A stretch of DNA of 64,000 nucleotides from Cristatella mucedo (taxonomy: Eukaryota > Bryozoa > Phylactolaemata > Cristatellidae), in assembly GCA_009760855.2 (NCBI GenBank), contig WPIO01000020.1, positions 2,667,501-2,731,500 of the forward strand. The letters run 5' to 3'. Shown here one piece after another: positions 12,373 through 55,200 of this stretch. The notes under the pieces are model-generated. The model made no database searches. It saw only the letters and a list, made by a program, of their open reading frames with translations, and was not told the DNA's origin. Made by a program: the position numbers and the translations under genes. The first letter of the stretch is position 1. Each line of letters opens with the position of its first letter.

Positions 12373-12999
12373 CCTAAGAAAGTGAATAGCAGCATTGCTT
12401 CGAGGCAGCCACTAATGACAGTTCCTCAGGAAGCGTGGGCAATGGCAAAAGATTGGCAGAGTTAAGTTTTGAAAATATTTAATAGTTGTTTAGCTTACAG
12501 TGTCCATGCGAACAAAGTTATCCAGACCTTGTTTCTAGAGTTAAGGTGAGCGGAGGCGGCGGCTAATGCAGCTGGGACATAACGAAAACGAGCGTCGAAA
12601 TATTGATCTGACTTCTCTGTAGAGGTTCCGGCACTTTTACGGCCTTAGAGCACGGAGCTTGTAATTCGTGCCAGTTCTTGCTGCTGAGGAAAAATAGCGA
12701 CGCAGCTGCTCCTTGAAGCAAGAGGCCTAACGAGTGGCAGAGGCTTTCTTGATGAACGCAGCGACGCTATTTCGACGATTGCTGAGAGTGACAACACAGA
12801 AACTAGTCTTAGAAGTCCGTGCCTGTAGCTTAGAACAGTCTATTCGATTTCGCAGAGGTGTCCAGAACCAGCAAGAGCGTGCCACAACTCCGCTTCAACG
12901 CCCAGAGCACAACTGACATGCGAAAACATGCAGCAGCTAAGCTTGTCTGCTGTCAACTTCCTATTTTCCGCATCGTACAACTTCTCACGGTTCTGCACT

Positions 13000-14400
13000 G
13001 GCTCCGCATCAAGCAGCTTCTTGAATTCAAGTTTTGTCACTCCACTCACTTTTAGATTCCTTCATTCCATTCACCAGCCAACCTATCAGCACTACTTCCT
13101 AAACACGCTGGGCAATGTTTTAGCCACTCTCCTGACTCAAATCGTGTAGCTGTACCTCTAGCTAGCCTACACTAATCTGGACTATCTCAATGGGAGACTT
13201 AAGAGTATTGACGCCAAAGGGCAAAGTTCATCCGAGGAGACTCTAAATAACGGGGTACCCCAGGACTCGGTGCTCGGTCCTCTTCGTTTCACAATCGATA
13301 CTCTACCTCTTGCCGATGTAATCTCCAAGCACAATGCAAGATTTTAATTTTCATTCAGACGACACTCAGCTGTACCTGAGCTTTCTCCCTCCTTACATTA
13401 CAACATGTAGCTCTTAAATAACTCGCTGCAGGCACTGCTGAAACAATACAAGCTGATTCAACAGCCTCTTTACTACAGCAACAGAAGAGCCTTTACGGCT
13501 ATCACCTTCACTTACAGAGGCGACAATGGATCGCCCACCGCAGTATTCGAACCCACGGCCTCGGGACCGAGGTCATGAAAAGCAACTGCCTTACCCAGTG
13601 TGCCATCACGACTCACATGCTGACATAATTTACACTTGCATAGTAACAAACCTTCTCAAATTAAATGGCGATGAATCCAACTGGCTATTTGTGGGAAAAC
13701 CTGGTGTGACTCAGAAATTGGAACAACTACCCCTCAAAATGTACCCGGCCAGCATACCTCCTGTGGTAGCTGCACTGCATCTGGCTGTATTGTTCAAAAG
13801 TGACCTTTTAATAGACGACACCGCCAGCTCTACAGTCCAATCTGCCTACTATCACTGATCAAAAATTGGTTGCTAAGACACTCATACTAGATGCAAGTTG
13901 GTCCATGCATTTGAGACATCCCGTCTCGACTTCTGTAATTCGCTACTTGCAGGTCTTACCCCGGTGCAAGAGGGCACTTACAGTTGATGCTAAACTCTGC
14001 AGCTAGGCCGATCTGTCATGAACGTCTCCTTCTACACATTGTCACCCTTCCTCACCGATCTGTACCAGTTTCCCATCAAGCAGCGCATCGACTTTAAGTA
14101 TTTGCCATTCCCTTTTAGGTCCTTTAAATCGAGTGCCCGAGCCTACCCATTAGTAGTACATCCCAATCAGGCTACGCAGGGGACAGGATTGGCTCGTTGG
14201 ACTCAAGTCGCTTAGCCGTGCCTCCAACCAAGCTCAACAATTTTGGAAACAACGTCATTCGTTCATAGAGTCCAAAAGCCTGGAACTCCCGGCTGATGCC
14301 ACGGCACCCGTGATGGGATGGTATTTAAAGAGAAGCTAAAAACTTAATTGTTTCAATTATGCATTTGCTGGGCCAAGTGAATTTTCCTTTGCGTGCTTAT
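13000..14400 (+). mobile_element. LINE A with nested SINE 2
   Basis: Reverse transcriptase text GVPQDSVLGPLRFTIDTLPL lies at 13250-13320, and LLKLNGDESNWLFVGKPGV after the SINE at 13452-13618, so the SINE split the element. The C-terminus follows in broken frames (14020-14340). Confidence 0.7.
13452..13618 (-). mobile_element. SINE family 2 nested in LINE A
   Basis: On the minus strand the head has TGGGTAAGGCAGTTGCTTTT and a B-box-like GGGTTCGAATAC. The body has CCGTAAAGGCTCTTCTGTTG and the tail AAAGAGGCTGTTGAATCAGC. LINE A coding sequence resumes on both sides, so this is a nested insertion. Confidence 0.7.
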
Positions 14401-14835
14401 GCATGCATGCTCTTTGCTGATTATGACTAGCGAATTGACACGTTTCCTGTCTAGCAGAATATGTGAGGTGTGTGGAAAAAAATTTAATTTTACTTTGGCG
14501 CTAAATAGGTGTGTTTTTAGGTTCCTTTTAAATGTGGTCAGGTCAGGGGATGTTCTGACGCAGATCGGGAGGGAGTTCCAGGCTTTGGGAGCATATGAAC
14601 TAAATGCACGGTCTCCAAAAAATTTAAGGTTTGTATGAGGTATTACTAGACTGTTGGATTCCGAAAAGCGGGTGGTACGATGCTTAGACTGATGGGGTAG
14701 TATATCTGACAGATAGGCTGGAGCCATAGAATGAAGGGACCTAAAAGTGAGGGACAAAACCTACATTGTAGAGAGCTTTACTGTGTTTGGAAAGGGGTTT
14801 GATTTTCTTAGGACATGTTACAGCCTTTAGTGCGA
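14395..14835 (-). mobile_element. LINE A C-terminal fragment
   Basis: The open minus-strand frame reads LTFRSLHSMAPAYLSDILPH, FFGDRAFSSYAPKAWNSLPI and TTFKRNLKTHLFS. It meets the plus-strand LINE A at 13000-14400 tail to tail. Confidence 0.78.
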
Positions 14836-15540
14836 CCTGTTGTCGGGCTGGGTATCACGACCGAGCAACAATTCTGGTGGCTCCAACGCCAAACCGTTTA
14901 TTTCAAGCTACGCCGGCCAAGACCAGTTTACACACACTAGACAGCTGCCAGCGTCGAGGGATCTAACCCTCACCTCCCGTTGTACTCCTTCAGCAGCCCT
15001 CATATTCCATGCATGCGTTGTGTTTCGCACTGTCGGACCATTGTGCGTGCCGAACCCGCCCGACAGCCGGCGGCAGTTTGTGTTAGATGGATGTCCCCAC
15101 GGATGCCGCCAATGCACGGATTTGGGAAGGACTGCCGAGTCATCTGCCGAGTCATCGTCTGCCCTTCCACCGGCCGTGAGCTTGCGGCTGCTTAGGCAGT
15201 TCGAGAGCCCTCATAGGGTCTCCGAAGACTGCAAAGTCATGTTCCCTCACAGGACCCTGCTCATTCGAGATTTTATTTAACAAAATATTAACACAAAAGG
15301 ATATTAGAAAGGAAACGATTTTCATGCTAATGTAAGGCTTGTCATCACTCGATAGCATACGTAGGCGACAGACGGGATAGTAGTGTACGGCTTGTCACTA
15401 ACTTCAGTGCATTAGCAGGCTGGCTACCAATACGGCGGAGTATGTACTTTCCGTACAATACCATTTGGCAGTTTACTGATGCTCCATTCGGAGGAGGGAC
15501 GGCAGGGCCGGAAGGCGCCACCCTATTGAATATGTCTCGC
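14836..15540. other. GC-rich stretch upstream of gene 1, unassigned
   Basis: A 146-codon open frame (14840-15280) and an antisense 69-codon frame exist, but neither shows a domain I recognise. A short internal repeat (CTGCCGAGTCATC, twice at about 15131) is visible. Confidence 0.3.
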
Positions 15541-15542
15541 CA

Positions 15543-15933
15543 GGCAGGCCTTGCGATTGACGGATGGTCAGGAACCGGTGGTGAAAGCTGAATGAATCAA
15601 GGAGAGTGGCCGATAGTGGGATGGGGAGTGGTTGGGTGGCACTATCGCTTTGTACGTCTAGAACCCATAGAATACCGATTTGTAGAACACCGCGTACCAA
15701 AGCGGCCCCCAAAAGCAGCTCTACATGTGTAACAAAACTTTCAAATAACTCGTACTCCTAAGCTCATCTCAGCGTGTGGGCTGAATGGCTGAGTCGACGA
15801 CCCACTCGCTCTGGCTTCCTGCTAGTCTCATCTGGCAGGCCTTGTGATTGACAGACAGACGGGCGGTCGGCAGCCGGCTGCGAAATCCTAATGAATTAAC
15901 AGGGAGCGGCCGATTGTGTGAAGGTGGGGGATA
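15543..15933. repeat. Two diverged direct repeats upstream of gene 1
   Basis: Units of about 98 bases at 15543-15640 and 15834-15933 both start GGCAGGCCTTG, continue with GATTGAC and a G-rich stretch, then GAATGAAT or TAATGAAT and GGCCGAT. They lie 220-615 bases before the gene 1 start codon, in the likely promoter region, but I see no recognised binding site. Confidence 0.6.
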
Positions 15934-16156
15934 GGCGCTTCGCTCGTCCAACTGTAAGTGAACTAAGCGTGACAGCCGTACTTATAACCAGTCAGCCCGC
16001 TCGAGGCAGCATTTATTGACTCAGGCGAGGGGGCGGTATTAGCGGAAGGGTGATAGCTTTGATATGCAAATGAGGGCCTTCGAAATGGGAAGTTGGTTTC
16101 CCATACAGCATCCGTTTCACGTTTCGGACGTCATTGGCTTGCAATCGAGGGACGAC

Positions 16157-47855
<31,699 letters not shown>

Positions 47856-48544
47856 CCGCTGCCAGGGCAGTGGCAGGGGTGGACAGTTCATCATTCTGGC
47901 AGGAAGGAAATGCGCAGCAAGCAGCAGCAGAAGCAGAATGAACATCGATTTTGCGAATCGAGCTCTCGTCGGCCTTTCAGAGCAGGCAGTGCAGATTCCT
48001 AACTACCCTAATACGATTACGATCAAGTTTGAGTGTGCTATATGATTCAATGTGTGATTTTCCGAATATATTACTATCTGTATTAATGAGCAAGACCGGA
48101 TGAGCTAACTTGAAGGATGTTATTGATGCCTAACCTAACCTTTTCAGCCTTTGTACCGTCGATTGCTGCAGCTTAGGCACATTGCTGATTTTCGATGATA
48201 ATGAGTCCAACGAGTAGTAGTCACTGTCCTTGACTGTCGTAAGAGCTCCACTGGCAGGACCGGCACCTTGCAGAACTTTTTTTTCTCGGTAAGAACAACT
48301 CGGGAATGCGAGTGTAGGCCGTTAAGATCAGCTGTTCTTGGAAACAAGTGCCAAGTTTGGTTGTCACGGAGCCAGATTAATATTGCTGCCCAAAAAAGTG
48401 TCCTAGCATGGGATCTACTAAGTTGAGGCACGTACATTTTAGCAGTCCTTTGCGTTGAATGACGTAGCAGATTTCTTATGCCTAGAGAACCGAGGGCATG
48501 GGGGGGGGCGGCTCGGGGCTGATACTGTTGCTTTATAATCATAA
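47856..48544. other. 3' flank of gene 1
   Basis: This should contain the 3' UTR and polyadenylation site. I see no canonical AATAAA near the stop. An antisense 132-codon frame (48144-48542) has no motif I recognise. Confidence 0.4.
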
Positions 48545-50060
48545 CAATAATGCACTTGATAAAGCGCCCTCAGAGAACTTAATCTCTCTCTAGGCGCTTT
48601 ACATTTGCTGCAAAGGGAAATGCAATTGAATTGTGAGTAATATCAAGCTTGATTAGAAATAATAATGAATAACATAGTTAAGGGTGACATGCACAGGTTC
48701 AGCATGCAAATGTGGTTAGTGGCAGAATGCACAGTTTTAGCATGCATAAGCACATGAAGGACGAATCACAGGGACCCACTAAATGCTGTCCTAAATAGGT
48801 GTGTGTTTAAGTTCTTTTCAAATGTGGTCAGGTCAGGGATGTTCTGACGAAGGTCGGCAGGGAGTTCCAGGCTTTGGGAGCATACGAACTAATTAAATCA
48901 CGGTCTCCGAAGGATATGAGGTTTGTACGAGGTATTGGTTGACTGCTGGATTCCGAAAAGCAGGTAGTACGATGCTTGGCCTGATGGGGGAGTATATTTG
49001 AGAGATAGGCTGGAGCCAAAGAATGAAGTCATCCAAAAGTGAGCGACAAAACCTTGAAGTCGATCCGTTGCTTGACTGGTAGCCAGTGCAGGTTGGCAAG
49101 AAGTGGAGTAATGTGGACACTGCGACGTTCACGACAGACAAGCCTAGCTGCAGAGTTTTGCACCAGCTGCAATCGCCTGATCGCACATGCTGGTAGGCCA
49201 GGAAGCAGTGAGTTGAAAAAGTCGAGACGGAATGTCACGAATGCATGGACCAACTTGGACGTGGTATCCATATCTAAACAAGCCCAAGTTTTAGCAATGT
49301 TATGAAGCTGAAAATAGGTAGATTTGATTGTGGAGCTGATATGGTCTTCTAACGAGAGGTCGCTTTGGAATATGACACCTAGGTTTCGAGCTGATTCAAC
49401 TGGAGATATGCTGTCAGAGCCAATTTTGTGTCAGCCATTCCAATTTGTGAATCACACTTGGTTTGCCCATAACTAGCAAGTTAGTTTCATTGTCGTTTAG
49501 TTTTAGAAAATTTGCTGCAATCCATGTGCGGATGTCGTCAATATAGGCAGCAAGTGAATTGAGAGAATTCGAGGTGCTCGAAGGCTGGGAGGGATCAAAG
49601 CAAAGGTACAACTGAGTGTCATCCGCATAGAAGTGAAAGCCTAGATTGTGCTTGGCAATCACATTAGCAAGAGGGAGGGTATAAACCGTGAAAAGAACCG
49701 GACCTAGCACGGAGCCCTGTGGTACCCCATATTTCAGAGGCACCTCGGATGATCTTTGTCCATTCACGTCAATATTGTGGAGTCTCTAACTGATATAGGA
49801 CCTGAACCACTGCAGAGCAGTGCCAGTGATGCCCAGGCGAGATGAGAGGCGCTCAAGAAGAACTTTGGGATTGATAGTACCATAAGCTGCCGAAAGATCG
49901 AGCAAAACAAGCAGAGACACTCTACCCAAGTCTGCATTCCTAAGTAGCTCGTTGTGTACCCTAAGCAATGCTGACTCTGTGGAGTGATTAGCTCTAAAGC
50001 CAGACTGGAACTAGCTTTGGCTACTCCTGGTCTGTCTGATCCTCCTGTGCCCATTCCCTA
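48545..50060 (-). mobile_element. LINE A, longest copy, between the two ZIP genes
   Basis: On the minus strand: LLDLSAAYGTINPKVLLERL, GVPQGSVLGPVLFTVYTLPL, FHFYADDTQLYLCFDPSQP (catalytic YADD intact), IAANFLKLNDNETNLLVMG, then LQLVQNSAARLVCRERRS, LLANLHWLPVKQRIDFKVL and SSYAPKAWNSLP, then the 3' tail at 48545-48610. Frameshifts separate the frames (49414-49767, 49029-49271, 48828-49019), so it is not active. The set of motifs points to a CR1/L2-like clade. Confidence 0.88.
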
Positions 50061-50084
50061 ATAATATCAATAGCAATAGAGGCA

Positions 50085-50445
50085 AATGTATAGTGCCGAG
50101 ATACTGGTTACGGGCTAACCAAGTGTGATTCAGAAACTGGAACGGGTAACGTTAAAAATCGGCTCTGCCAGCCTAGCTCCTGTTGAATCTGCACGAAATT
50201 TGGCGTCATACTCCACAGTGACCTTTCATTAGACAACCACATCAGTTTCACAGTCAAGTCTGCCTACTTTCAGCTACATAACGTTGCTAAAATTCGGGCT
50301 TGTTTATACAATATACTACATATAAATTGGCCCATGCATTTGTGACATCTCGTCTTGACTTCTGTAACTCACTGCTTGATGATCCACGGGCCTGTGCACT
50401 CAGGCGCTTACAGCTGGTGCAAAACTCTGCTATGGCTGCAAGAGA
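50085..50445 (+). mobile_element. LINE A fragment, opposite orientation
   Basis: In broken plus-strand frames it reads HSDLSLDNHISFTVKSAYF, AHAFVTSRLDFCNSLL and RRLQLVQNSA. It lies head to head with the minus-strand LINE A. Confidence 0.65.
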
Positions 50446-50744
50446 TTGAAGCACTGCAGCCGACACGGACTGAGCCACTTTAACGGTGTGCCTGCTGCCT
50501 GCACCGGGAGAGTGTGGTGGCAAGTAGCTAGGGACAACTTGGATCTAGCCGATAATTTATAGCCAGCACAGCAAAGCTGCCTCCCATGTGAGGGATCGCG
50601 GCTCGGCAGCAGCTAAGCACGGCTGCAGCATGCCAGGTACTTGTAGTGGTCTAGCTTAGCTTGCCTTAGCGACTGCATGGATATCGACAAATCTAGCTCC
50701 AGATATAAGCGTTAGCTTCGGACCGTGCAGAGCGTGATCAGCAA

Positions 50745-50965
50745 GGGATGAGAGGAAGAGTGTGGGCAGAGGGAAGAAAGGAGAACGCGAGGGAGAGGGT
50801 GTAGGATGAACCAAGAAGGGAGCAAGTGAGAGAGTGAGAGAGAGAGATAAAGAGAAAGAGAGAAAAAAATGAGAGAGAAAGAGAGAGAGAGAGAGAGAGG
50901 GAGCGAGGTGGGAGGGAGGGAGAGAGCGAAGGGAGAGAGGGATGTAGTGAGAGGGAAATAGATGT
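50745..50965. repeat. GA-rich low-complexity tract
   Basis: Imperfect GAGA tract in the intergenic space between the ZIP genes. Antisense Ser/Leu-rich frames are artefacts. Confidence 0.9.
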
Positions 50966-52147
50966 GTAGATATATTAAAAATAAATGGATAGGTAGGTAG
51001 ATTGTATATAAGAAATGGAGAGACACAGCAATAAGGTTGAACCACATAACCACATTTCCATTTTCTTTTCACATCGTATAACCGTGAGTGAAATGGACGT
51101 GGTGGTAGCAATGCGATATTGGACAACGGCTCAAGCAAATTAAAAGCATTTAATGCACTGTTTCGTTTGATACATTTATGCACATAATCGTATTGAAGTC
51201 TAGTTCATTTTACTAGTAAACTGGGCCACTCTATGCAAATATTCAACACGTCAGCAACTCTGTCAGGTTTCGTACATTCTACTATTTGACAATTCGCATG
51301 TCACTTTCAACACCTTTACTAAGCAAAGCTACAAACTAGAGCTCTAAAACGAGTGGAAATAAGTGGCTTCGAACCGAGGAAACACCAGGCTGTACCGAAA
51401 GCAATAGCCTGTATGGTAAGCACGAGAGATATTTAGAGAGTAAGTAATAACCACAATGTCATGAGACATCAAGAAAACTGTCTAGCTTGATTGGTAATAT
51501 GGACACTGCCGAAGCTATACATACACGTGCAGTTCAAGAGCGAGCCAAGGAAAATGTGCAGAAAATTGCATCGCTTGTATTTAGCTGCAGAGAAGAAAGT
51601 AGCAACAATAAGAAAGCGTTATGCTACTGAACCCCATTAATAGACGACTTAAGCAGCGATTGCATCCGGATTGCACTGTGCTGAATTAAAGAACTGTCGT
51701 GAAGCTCGTTTATTTCTGAAGCACACGAAGCAACAGAGATTAGATTGCCCGAACAAAATTACAGCGATCACATTTCGTAAGGTACTGCTAGCGATGCAGT
51801 GCTTACTACTTTATTCACTATGCGAGAATTAACCTTAACTCAAGGCAGCTCCACCAATTCAAGTGGCGATGAGAGCAAGCTAGTATAATAATAATGTAAG
51901 CATCTTCACCGTCGTTTGAAAAACTTATTAGTTGATCTTTATTCGAGGATTGCAGTGCTTAAAATCGCTCTTTTTAGCCCCTCTTTTCCTACTATATGAG
52001 CAAACTGTTTCACTGCTTTCCGTTTTGAATTCGATGAGCTATTACTTGCACTCTTTCATAACAGAGATCGGTGGCAACGAGCAGCTGCAGAGCAACCACA
52101 CTTCTTTTCAAACCAGGATGGCGAGTTAGGTCTGCAGAATATGGTCT
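50966..52147. other. 3' flank of gene 2 and intergenic sequence
   Basis: No gene is recognised. The gene 2 3' UTR should lie just below 52148. Confidence 0.4.
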
Positions 52148-52279
52148 TTATTCAATATCAATGTCATCTTCATAGATAGAAAATAAGAGCATAAAGGCGA
52201 ATCCCAGTAACATACCAAAGCTCATCACGATAAACTGGGTCCAAGGTGCCTCGGTTTTCCGGTGCATAATCTCGGGAAG
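52148..52279 (-). CDS. Gene 2 last exon: TM8 and stop
   Basis: The acceptor is ctgtttcag. The exon opens in phase 0 with LPEIMHRKTE, encodes SFGMLLGFAFMLLFSIYEDD as the last span, and stops with TAA after DIDIE. It corresponds to gene 1's 47727-47855. Confidence 0.88.
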   Translation of the reverse strand, partial: LPEIMHRKTEAPWTQFIVMSFGMLLGFAFMLLFSIYEDDIDIE

Positions 52280-55200
52280 CTGAAACAGTAAAGTCAGATT
52301 CTACAGTAAGTTACTATAGCACAGAATACTATACTGCATTAATGATAATAATACTAGTTATAAACAAGAGATTTGAATAGCACTACAATAGTGTTAAATA
52401 TATTTCCAAGGGGTATTTTGTTGAATGTCTTCGGCCGTGCGAGTAGGGGGTTCCTCCTACCCACAGCAAAGCAACCAGCTAGCATTCGAACGGCACTCCA
52501 TGAGATGTCTGCTCGATGGGAAAACAGTCCCAGCAATGCTGCAAAGGTGGAGCTTTTCAGCTAAGCTAAGGACCACCACCCCTAACCGCACACAGGGCTA
52601 TTCCACAGGATCAGCACTAAGGGGGGCACATGGTCGAGGGTAGATCATCGGACCGAAATTCACCAGGGCCACGTCTAATAAAAGGAAGCGATCAGAAAAT
52701 TACAAACCAGAAGAAGAGAGAAAGACAAACGAGCTGATGCAGTCACATTTTCGATATAGCAAGGTCAGACGTGCGACTGTAGCTGTCAAAAAAGAGCTCA
52801 ACCAACAATACGGAGAGGGCAGAGAAACAAAAGCATCCATGGCTAGAGCACCTCGGGGAAGGAAGCACGCGAGACAGACAGACAGACAGCAATGAAAGAT
52901 AGTGGAAGACGGCAAAATGTCGATGACAAAGCAGAGAAGGGAAGCAAAGCACTAGTGGGAGGCGTCCGTTCGGCTGACCCAGAGACGACATTGCTTACCA
53001 GGTCCAAGAGGCAAACGTAGAAAAACGTGGCTGCAGTCGCTGCAAATATGTAGGAGGCCACGGTCTCATCTGTTCCCACCACAGCGCCAACGTAAAAGCT
53101 GATCAAGGATGAACAAGATGAGATCAGACTGAAGCCGAACACCGTGCACTGCCGGTATCCTGCCGACAGCAGCACGGCAATGTTGGCTGAAAAGAGTAAC
53201 ACCCGTCGCTGTAAGCTGAGCATCGGCTGAGCATTGTGGCAGTATAGGCAAAGCTCACTGCTGCCCGGCTACATACACACAGTCGGTGAGGGTGGTAATG
53301 ACTGCCTCTGCCCATTGATCCTGAGGGTTGCCAAGGCTACATCACTCGAGACCTGCAGGCCTAGCAATACTGTCCCCATCATCTCCACATGCCGGCTAAA
53401 TAAGAAGTGGGCTGTCTTCAGCAGAATCGGGACCATGATTTCTTCAGCCAATTCAACCGTCGGGCCGGACCAGAGTCTATTGCCGAACCATTTCTGGGTT
53501 GTGCCTGGCTGAGCACTCGGGATTTACTGCTAACCCTCCAAGGGGGCGTGATTCTGCCCAAGTTGAGGAAACTGAAGTGGTAGCTGCTTAGAGCACTTGC
53601 CATGTGGCACATTGTTTTTACACTGTGGCCCCGACGACGGCTTCTCGGACGAGCATCTATGGCAGAGCCAGCTCTAGGCCACGGCAGGCTAGGATCATCT
53701 TGATCGACCCGGAGCTTGCACGATCAGGCAGCCGGTTCAGCACCAGGCCTGTTAGTCTACCGAAGTTCGCAGGCAGTCGGCTTTGGCCGATCACCAGCTG
53801 CCAAGCCACAGCACACAAGCTGCCGCCCAAAACTCAGCTGGTAAATTCAAAATTGTAGACAACGCTTGGTGAGGCATTTGGTTAAGTCGCATTTCTCTGG
53901 GCCAGCTCACCTAGCTGAAAGGGGGCGGGTACCTACATCCGGTCATCGTGAAGCTTATAGTCTCTGCCTCTGGCCATTCTCCACCACGAAGCAGTAGCAT
54001 GTCGAAGGTCCAAAAATATGAATATAATTCATTTGCATGGCGCCCTAAGAGAACTTGGTCTCCGTTAAGGCGCTTCACATATGCAGGCGGGCGCTCGAGC
54101 CCACCACCTCGGTGATCAAATATATTCACCTTGGAATTCGGTCGAGACTGGCACCTTAACCACCAGGCTAAACTATCGAGGCCAAGGCAGGTAATTCACA
54201 AAGCCGCTTCCTGGACCCAGCAGCAGTGAAGCCCGTCCACCGTCTTCCACAGTAGGGCTGTGATACATTGCTTGAAGGTACAAGCATTTGCCGCAAAAGG
54301 TAAAGTAAAGGTCAGCTGATTTAACAGCCTCATTCTTTTAGCAGCAGAAGAGCTGCCGCTGCTACCAGTCCTGCTTACACAGGCAATAAAGACTTTCCTG
54401 CTACATCCAGGTCTCGAATCTACGACTTACAATGGTGAAAGGCAAGCAATTTACCCCGGAGTCAAGAAGCAGGGACTGTCACGTGCATAAGCACATGGGC
54501 AATGCAAGTGCACAGCATTTCACAGTCCAGCGGTCGATGGTGCCCCGGGGCAAATGCTATCAGCAAATGTGCAAATGTCGCAAAATGAAGAGCAGGATCC
54601 CATTGCTAACGAAAAACAATTTCAGCCGCGAATAGCTGAAAGCTGATACTTCAACGAGGCGTTAAAGACATGGCGGCACAGCGGAGTAGCACACGAAATT
54701 CGCTCATGCAGTGGCACTGATACGACGTATTCGAATGCACCACAGAATAGTCCTGCTACCAAAGAACAGAGCTAGGCACTTTACCCTGGAACGCTAGCTG
54801 ACGAGTTGCATCCTTGATCGGTGAACATCAAGAAAAGGGGCATCTACTAACTCGACACTCGCCATCTTGTTGCAATGCTCAAGAAATGACTGGGGCCAGC
54901 AGATTAGCAGAGAGAGAGGTCTAGCCGAGCATCCAATGATTAGCTGGAAGGGCTTCTCAACTTACTGTTGCCTCTGAAGCCGCTTCAGAGCAGCTCCACA
55001 GGGAGGCTATCCATTAGACTCGGTTAAAAACAGACAAACTCGCCGGGCTGTGCGCCGTTGCTGCACAGCTTCCGGCTTTTGCAATGATAGTCGGCGACTG
55101 TCCTGCATCTCGTTCTGCATCCATACACGGGGCTGCCTAGCCGGAATGCTAGCAGTAAAGGCCCTTCGGCAGGGTTTGTAATAAATATCGAGAGCACTTT

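Noticed and set aside
14840-15280. 146-codon open frame in GC-rich sequence
   Set aside because: There is no known motif, and overlapping frames on both strands point to base composition rather than coding.
48144-48542. 132-codon antisense frame downstream of gene 1
   Set aside because: No domain, no splice context and no paralogue were seen; it is likely chance or an old repeat.
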